From Micromussa lordhowensis (taxonomy: Eukaryota > Cnidaria > Anthozoa > Scleractinia > Lobophylliidae): a stretch of 64,000 nt of DNA. The translations under genes and the position numbers were made by a program. Position 1 is the first letter of the stretch. Each line of letters begins with the position of its first letter. Shown piece after piece: positions 59,845 through 64,000 of this stretch. The notes beneath the pieces are model-generated. The model had not been told where the DNA came from and did not search any database. It saw only the letters and a program-made list of their open reading frames with translations. Where the stretch lies: positions 9,667,060 to 9,731,059 of the forward strand of contig OZ026605.1 of the NCBI GenBank assembly GCA_964020085.1. Direction: 5' to 3'.

Positions 59845-62800
59845 CAAGAAGTTTGCTCTTCAAAGTAAAATCATGTGATGCGTTGAAGAGGTTGTATATA
59901 CAGAAATGCACCACATCAGTGACTTTGTTTATTATTGTTCTTGTTAAATCTGTAATCTAAATGATATGTCTGTCTGTAAAAGGATTGAGATTGCTGTCAT
60001 TTGGTTGAGTAAGTGTGGTTTTACCAGCAATCGATTTTATAACCAATCGTCTTGATCTAAGTACTTTCTATTCCAAAACAAACAGTTGCAATGTTACTAG
60101 TGTTTCAGTTTTTAGCTTTATTGCAATGTCGTTTCCAAAAAACATTTAGTGACTCATACAGTAAGTACATTCAAGTGTTTTTATTGAAAGGAAAGAAAAT
60201 AACTCGTGTGGCTTGGAAAATGCGACCATGAACGGATAATGTCTCATCGTAATTGACCATGAATATTGATTAAAAGCTTATATTATATTATACACAGTTA
60301 TTCTTTAAAATGAGGGAAGTATAAAGACCCTGAAAGGTTGTATCCGGTTTCAAATATCCGCTGCTACTGTCGTGTGATGCCCGTCCTGTACTTGTACGTA
60401 TTGCGAAACCATCATGCAACACACCTCACGAATGGCTTCTAATGACACGACACGTATAAACTTGGCTTATACGGTCTATACGATAACGAAAGTAAAAATC
60501 TATACGAATTTATATAATAACCCAAGTTATTGTTGCATTTTGATTGGTTCTCGCCTATGATCTATTAGTGGACAGATGCACGATTGACGTCATCATTACA
60601 AAGTTTTTCCCTCTGCTGTTTTAAAATGCGGAAAGTTTTGAGAATTAAGATAATATTTTACGTGACAGGGCAAAAGATAAGGTACAAAAAAGTTTTGCCA
60701 AGGCACTGAACAGGTTCGAGAAGCAGCAAGAAGAAAGATAAAGCCGTTTCTTTTAGAAAATGATCCAGAAAAAATTCTCGAGCAGTCTCATATCGGTACG
60801 AGCGAGACTAAACCGCGCACAAAATTGGTCTTGGTAAGCCGAGAACCATTGCTTTATCTCGAATTTAAGAAACCCAATAAACAAAATGTTTCTGATTTAA
60901 TTTATTTAAAAAATTCAACTTTTCCCAGTGCCAAAGTAACTGGTGACACACGGATTGGTGTCAGGAATGAAACATCAAAACATGTTCACTTCTTACATGT
61001 AAAATCAGATAAAATAAACACATAACCTTGCTTTCCGATGCGAATGTTCCTGTCCGTTTCAGGGCATAGCAGCGAGCTAAGTATAGCTAACCAGAGCTAA
61101 CGGCCAAAAGTATCGCAGTTCAAATGTGTCTCCGACACTATATCAAACTGATTTGAGAATCACCAACCACAGAAGACAAAAATATCCATCGTTATGTACG
61201 CTCCCTTCATTCAAAACTCGAATCAAATGGCCTCTAGGTTGACTGCAACCACAAGTTTTCCGAGGGTATTTTTTCAACTCCTGTCATTTTCAAGGCAACG
61301 TCCAAGCTTTTCGGCTTACAGGGCTGCTCCGATGACAAAAACTGACTCGATTGTTCCAGCATTTTCTTCAAGATTTGTAGATTTCGCAGTTCATTTCTGC
61401 TTTCGCTGTAAGTTTTCATTCCACGAGAAGCGACGCTCGAGTCAAGTTTGACAGTGGCGTGATTTTTCTCGACCAATCACAATTCTCTTCTACGCATAGA
61501 AACCAATGAAATTGCTTCATTTTGTATAGATCATAGATCACGTCAAATGGCTTTTTTTTCGTCTTTGGGCAAAGGCGGGGCAAGGCCGACCTTCGCATTA
61601 TGTTGAAATATTTCGAAATAAGAAAGGCTTTTCATTATTATATAAAACAAATAGATTCCATGTTGCCGTGCGTCTGTTCAGTAATAGATCACAGAGGACG
61701 TCAAAATGTGGTAAGAACATCAGTGACACACTCGGCTACGCCTCGTGTGCCACTTTTTTGTTCTTACCACATTTTGACGTCATCTGTGATCTATTACTGA
61801 ACAGACGCACGGCAACATGGAATCTATTTGTTAAGTTGAGAATAATTTTCATGATCACTGCACGGATCTAACACTATGAGCTGTTTTTCTTTTCTCGGCA
61901 GACTTTGGATTTTGGATTTTGCCACTGTATCGATGAACAGTAAGCAAGTCGGCTTGTGGCATTCACAAGGACTGTGAAGATGTGTTTTATATTTCGGGTC
62001 TTAGTTTTCGTGACACCCAGAGGTTCTGAGTTTTTCGGGTCTGAGTTTTCGAGACACCCAGAGGGTCTGAGTTTTTCGGGTCTGGGGTCTAAGTTTTTGA
62101 GTTCCGAGTTTTCGAGAAACCCAGAGGGTCTGAGTTTTTCGGGTCTGGGGTCTAAGTTTTCGAAGTCTGAGTTTTTGAGACACCCGTTTCCTGACAAAAT
62201 AAAAAAATACATGTAGTCACTGTTGCAAAACATGACCTGGCTCAGCCTCAGACCACACACTTAATTAGCTGTTTCTCAAGGCACAGTAGCAATGTAAAGA
62301 CATTCAAGTCTAGTGGGCTTAAAGGAAAGAACATATTATTGTAATTCATTGTATGTATACACAATATATTTATCCAGTAAACACAAAATTTCACATACCC
62401 TCCTTTCATAAGTTGAATTTGCTTGAAGTAGCTCTTAAACAAGGTTGATTCAAAATTCATGACTTCACGATGCTGAACAGGTTTGTCCTTGAGCTACACA
62501 AACAACAGAAAATCATTAAATCATTAAAACGCCAGTCATTCACATAGAATGAAATATCGATATGGTAAATAATAAAAATACAGTGAAAAACAGACTTAAA
62601 TCAACCCTTTGGGAGATACTTTTGGAAGAACAAAAACAATGAATTCTTTTCATCCGTTCAGCAGTCATTTCACAGAACGTTCAGATTTAGCTGCTAACTA
62701 AATTAGCAAAGCTGACGCCTGCGATCAATGAGCTACGGGAATGAAAACAAATCTTGTAAGAGGTATAGTGGACACAGGCAGATTTTGGTTGGATATTTAA

Positions 62801-63979
62801 TCAATAGCCTCCATTTAGCGCGGAAATATGCACGGATATTTGTCCATGGACATTATCTGTCCCAAGAAGCAAACAGTTTTCTGGGTGAAGCTCTCAAAAA
62901 ACTGCGAGCTTTGAGAAACAGGTAATGTCCAAGGAAAAATATTTTTGCACCAAATGGAGGCTATTGTGTTTATTATCCTTCAAATATTTTCACAACATGT
63001 GCAGTTTTCTAAATTGGGGAATATATCACTTGGATATTCCCCAGTTTTAGCAAGGGCATATTCAGTCACATGATGCATTTAGACCAATCATAAGCAAGCG
63101 AAATTGATTGATTGTGTAACTCCACAGCAAAATGTATATTGAGCTATTCCTCAAACTGTTCTATATTCAGGTCATTCAGAGCAAACAAATTCGAAACAAG
63201 AGATACTGTGAAGAAAACAAAGAGAACTTGGAAAATGGCAAAGTGAGAATCTGCCTGAATATGGATGTTAGAAAGGAAGACTCATGGCTGAATGCAATAA
63301 AAACAAAAATTGCATTCATAAAAGACTGACTCAGAATTTGAGCAGCAAGATTACAAGATCCACGCAGATATATCCAACTGACTGGAGATAAGAAGTGTAC
63401 CAATATTGTACAAACATGTGGAGAAGGAGGATTAGGGCTGTGTGATTGAGCGTTAATTGTGTGTGTCAATGTGACAGAAATGGAAAAAACAAACAAGGAA
63501 AAAACTGGAAGTTTAGAGCTCATGATCAATGAAAGCAAACATCCCTCCTTGTTGCACCATGGGATGATAAGACCTCCACAAACAAAAACAGAATTAATTG
63601 AAAAATTAGACTATGACCTAGTATTAGTAAGCTAAGAAGGTGAGAAGGGTTAATTGTTCTATTAGGTGGAGAGACACTGAGAGCAATTGTACGATGTCTG
63701 AGCTAATAACATGGAATACCTGAACACTAAACCTGAGGCTTTAACCCAAATCCCTTTTTTTTACGCTGGCTATTAGATCACCTCACTAGAAGTACATTAA
63801 AACCGTAATGCAACCTAGAGACATGTTAGATAATGGTAACTGCTTATTGGACTATTGACCATTGAATATGAGGAAATTTAACTCACAAAAGTGTCCAGCT
63901 CAACTGTCTTGTAAGCTGCTGTACCATACTCATCTTGGGTAGATTCTTTTCCAATCCAGAAGTGGACATCATACAAAAG
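48083..63979 (-). CDS. Second severin/gelsolin-family gene, 3' ten exons (5' end beyond right edge)
   Basis: Exons: 63979-63887, 62493-62399, 57176-57107, 54115-54017, 53221-53156, 52238-52205, 51446-51394, 50125-50011, 49164-49073, 48172-48083. They join in phase into 807 nt, 268 residues and a stop. Motifs follow gene 1: [81 protein letters not shown], and the end SSEFDAMF. Repeat 1 (partly), 2 and 3 are present, so a three-repeat actin-severing/capping protein is expected. The missing part should match exons 1-3 of gene 1. Oddities: exon 50125-50011 fuses what are two exons in gene 1, and exon 53221 starts VNGS where gene 1 has WNGD. The intron 57177-62398 is almost entirely a transposon. 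Confidence 0.94.
48332..48587. mobile_element. Palindromic MITE-like element (GGGTTGTTCGAA family)
   Basis: Left GGGCCGGGTTGTTCAAAGCC, right GGCTTTCGAACAACCCGGCC; the interior pairs TTAAGCTAACCCAGGGTTAG with CTAATCC/TGGGTTAG motifs. In the last intron of gelsolin gene 2. Shares its terminal motif with 7204-7352. Confidence 0.75.
48587..48814. mobile_element. TIR element with GACTCCG repeats
   Basis: CTGGTTTTCACTAGCAACGG at the left mirrors GTCGCTGGTGTAAACCAG at the right. GGAGTCG and its complement recur many times inside. Directly abuts the preceding element. Confidence 0.7.
50755..51104 (+). pseudogene. Penelope-like element GIY-YIG endonuclease remnant
   Basis: The plus-strand frame reads [17 protein letters not shown], then [19 protein letters not shown] and [11 protein letters not shown], the layout of the GIY-YIG nuclease at the C-terminus of Penelope-like retroelements (YIG-like THIG, Arg, His, C..C..EK). 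A frameshift near 51019 separates it from an [19 protein letters not shown] ending at 51104. No reverse transcriptase part is present. Lies in an intron of gelsolin gene 2. Confidence 0.7.
52325..52430. repeat. Fragment of CAATAGCCTCC repeat family
   Basis: CAATAGCCTCCACTTGGCC ... ATATTTGTCCA ... TATCTGTCCCAAGAAG matches 62802-62898 in the same orientation. The right-hand partner is missing here. Confidence 0.65.
52465..52675 (+). pseudogene. LINE C-terminal fragment (L1/Tx1-like)
   Basis: The frame reads [20 protein letters not shown], then [18 protein letters not shown] and [12 protein letters not shown], resembling the C-terminal tail of L1/Tx1-like retrotransposons (GKyyIW ... P ... E..ia ... 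KW). Only the last 65 or so residues remain. Confidence 0.6.
53363..54007. mobile_element. TTAA-flanked MITE family B, copy 2, interrupted
   Basis: Left TTAAGACGATTTCCGCAC, right TTGAGCGGATATCCGTCTTAA; between them are sequences found inverted in 20345-20718 (AAGCATTCTTAC, TCAAGAATGCTTGGAGAT, GGTCACCTAGAGAAATGAA). Family A MITE 53635-53871 is inserted within. Its right end lies 3 bp from the gtaagt donor of exon 54115-54017. Confidence 0.85.
53635..53871. mobile_element. MITE family A, copy 2, nested in family B
   Basis: TAGACCATTTTACAGTTGT and ACAACTGTAAAATGGCCTA termini, with inner GTGACCTGGCCTCTGACTGG and CATGGCCAGGTAAC pairing. Homologous to 19322-19517. Confidence 0.85.
54873..55056. 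mobile_element. Hairpin MITE
   Basis: AGCAATAGACCACAAGTTTC ... GGGTTTTAGGCTGATAAACC ... TGTTGGTAGAACAC pairs with GTGTTCTACCAACATCCCG ... GGTTTATCAGCCTATAACCC ... AAACTTGTGGTCTACTGCTT. Nearly perfect palindrome of 184 bp. Confidence 0.85.
55471..55970. mobile_element. TIR element with TACAGTTGAACCTCC ends (Tc1/pogo-like)
   Basis: TACAGTTGAACCTCC at the left and GGAGGTTCGACTGTA at the right, with TA possibly the target site. Subterminal GTGGTCGCTTACGAGAGG words recur near 55530, 55827, 55927 and 55941. 500 bp, no transposase. Confidence 0.8.
56290..56508 (+). pseudogene. LINE C-terminal remnant
   Basis: The frame reads [30 protein letters not shown] and [12 protein letters not shown], the conserved R....Yk.inGL and hNYnTR motifs found after the RT domain in CR1/L2-type LINEs. 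A short fragment only. Confidence 0.55.
57301..57310 (+). repeat. Left target-site duplication
   Basis: GTTTCCTGAC, identical to 62186-62195, directly abuts the left terminal repeat. Confidence 0.9.
57311..57752. repeat. Left terminal inverted repeat of the 4.9-kb transposon
   Basis: Pairs with 61831-62185 (tandem ACTCAGACC units, then CTGCCGAGAAAAGAAAAACA, CTCATAGTGTTAGAT and GATCATGAAAATTAT) and with 60365-60518 (TTCGTTATCGTATAGAC, TATAAGCCAAGTTTATA, GCAATA-GTACAA, GACAGTAG). Confidence 0.85.
57982..59525 (+). pseudogene. Protein kinase joined to a putative papain-like cysteine protease, frameshifted
   Basis: Begins within a kinase N-lobe ([18 protein letters not shown]) just after an in-frame TAG, so the ATP loop and catalytic lysine are missing. 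It continues through [14 protein letters not shown], catalytic loop [13 protein letters not shown] (about 58246), DFG (58355), [10 protein letters not shown] (58449) and [10 protein letters not shown]-terminal region has [10 protein letters not shown] (Cys codon 58942) and, in the next frame, FLIDTHP (His codon 59339). Cys and DTH in that order suggest a papain-fold protease, though this is inference. At least four frameshifts break it: before HRDLK, after DFGESRS, at a duplicated GAATG near 58533, and near 59021. No introns are seen. The 3' end runs into AAG|gtaagc, a donor-like site. It lies antisense in a gelsolin intron, inside the transposon. Confidence 0.75.
59681..59845 (+). repeat. (CCACTA)n/(CTA)n microsatellite
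   Basis: About 23 hexamer units of CCACTA to 59820, then CTA trimers to 59845. Open in several frames (poly-Thr, Ser-Gly), which are artefacts. Confidence 0.97.
60365..60518. repeat. Inner part of the right terminal inverted repeat
   Basis: Reverse complement of about 57601-57752, including GTATTGCGAAACCATC, AATGGCTTCTAATGACACG and TATAAACTTGGCTTATACGG. Separated from the outer part by the 60519-61830 insertion. Confidence 0.85.
60519..61830. mobile_element. Secondary insertion within the right arm of the transposon
   Basis: Interrupts the otherwise continuous match between the two arms. Its ends share TGATCTATTA, GACAGATGCACG and GACGTCAT in inverted order (GACGTCATCTGTGATCTATT near the right), so it looks like a terminal-repeat element itself. 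Contains the hairpin 61648-61831 and short open frames of unknown nature. Confidence 0.6.
61648..61831. repeat. Near-perfect hairpin, about 180 bp
   Basis: CAAATAGATTCCATGTTGCC ... AATAGATCACAGAGGACGTC ... GTGGTAAGAACA pairs with TGTTCTTACCAC-like, GACGTCATCTGTGATCTATT and GGCAACATGGAATCTATTTG. Confidence 0.85.
61831..62185. repeat. Outer right terminal inverted repeat
   Basis: Ends GAGTTTTTGAGACACCC. Contains the tandem GGGTCTGAGTTTTTCGGGTC units complementary to the left arm. Confidence 0.9.
62186..62195 (+). repeat. Right target-site duplication
   Basis: GTTTCCTGAC, identical to 57301-57310. Confidence 0.9.
62802..62967. repeat. CAATAGCCTCC inverted-repeat element
   Basis: CAATAGCCTCCATTT at the left and AAATGGAGGCTATTG at the right are perfect inverted repeats. 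The left 95 bp matches 52325-52420. Confidence 0.75.
62968..63886 (-). other. Intron of gelsolin gene 2
   Basis: No coding sequence recognised. A small palindrome TTGGGGAATATATC/GGATATTCCCCAG lies near 63014-63050. Confidence 0.6.
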
Positions 63980-64000
63980 CTTCAAAGAGAATAATATTTG

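Larger units (their letters stand above)
57311..62185. mobile_element. Pack-MULE-like DNA transposon carrying a kinase/protease pseudogene
   Basis: 4875 bp bounded by GGGYGTCTCAAAAACTC inverted termini and a perfect 10-bp duplication. The first 80 bp of the two ends differ at only a few positions. The left arm is about 57311-57752. The right arm is 61831-62185 plus 60365-60518, split by a 1.3-kb insertion. The outer 180 bp of each arm is a tandem array of AAAACTCAGACCCTCTGGGT units. Long terminal repeats, a 9-11 bp target duplication and host-gene cargo are hallmarks of Mutator-like elements; no transposase is present, so it is non-autonomous. Superfamily assignment is inference. It fills an intron of gelsolin gene 2; without it that intron would be about 340 bp. 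Confidence 0.85.

Noticed and set aside
59657..59914. Poly-Thr and poly-Ser-Gly open frames
   Set aside because: Translations of a (CCACTA)n microsatellite; no codon constraint or context for a gene.

Overview
The window reads as animal nuclear DNA, most likely from an anthozoan cnidarian such as a stony coral. That assignment is inference. It rests on intron-rich genes with short exons and GT-AG junctions, a Shaker-type K+ channel, a NACHT-LRR receptor, and very dense palindromic MITEs plus LINE and Penelope-like fragments. No bacterial, organellar or CRISPR signal was seen.

All host genes run on the minus strand. (1) 1-3690: one uninterrupted reading frame, open at the left edge, coding for four membrane helices, a NACHT NTPase and about 15 leucine-rich repeats. 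Its N-terminal domain shares local sequence and cysteine spacing with connexin-type gap-junction proteins. (2) 9752-14816: a complete two-exon Kv1/Shaker-like channel of 462 aa whose only coding intron splits the selectivity-filter codon. (3) 19982-38426: a complete 14-exon severin-like protein with three gelsolin repeats (373 aa), with a second, equivalent first exon at 41717-41797. (4) 48083 to beyond 64000: a tandem paralogue, with its last ten coding exons visible. The two gelsolin-family genes are head-to-tail duplicates with nearly matching exon boundaries, so related actin-severing/capping activities are expected from both.

The rest is mobile-element landscape. At least fifteen palindromic or terminal-inverted-repeat elements fall in introns and spacers. 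Several are present as two copies in the window, and one is nested inside another. The largest is a 4.9-kb element at 57311-62185 with long terminal inverted repeats and a perfect 10-bp target-site duplication. It almost fills an intron of the second gelsolin gene and carries a frameshifted protein kinase joined to a putative papain-like cysteine protease. That resembles gene capture by a Mutator-like element (Pack-MULE).

The two items most worth following are the channel-like NACHT-LRR gene and the kinase/protease-carrying transposon. All homology calls were made by eye from motifs; no database search was run.
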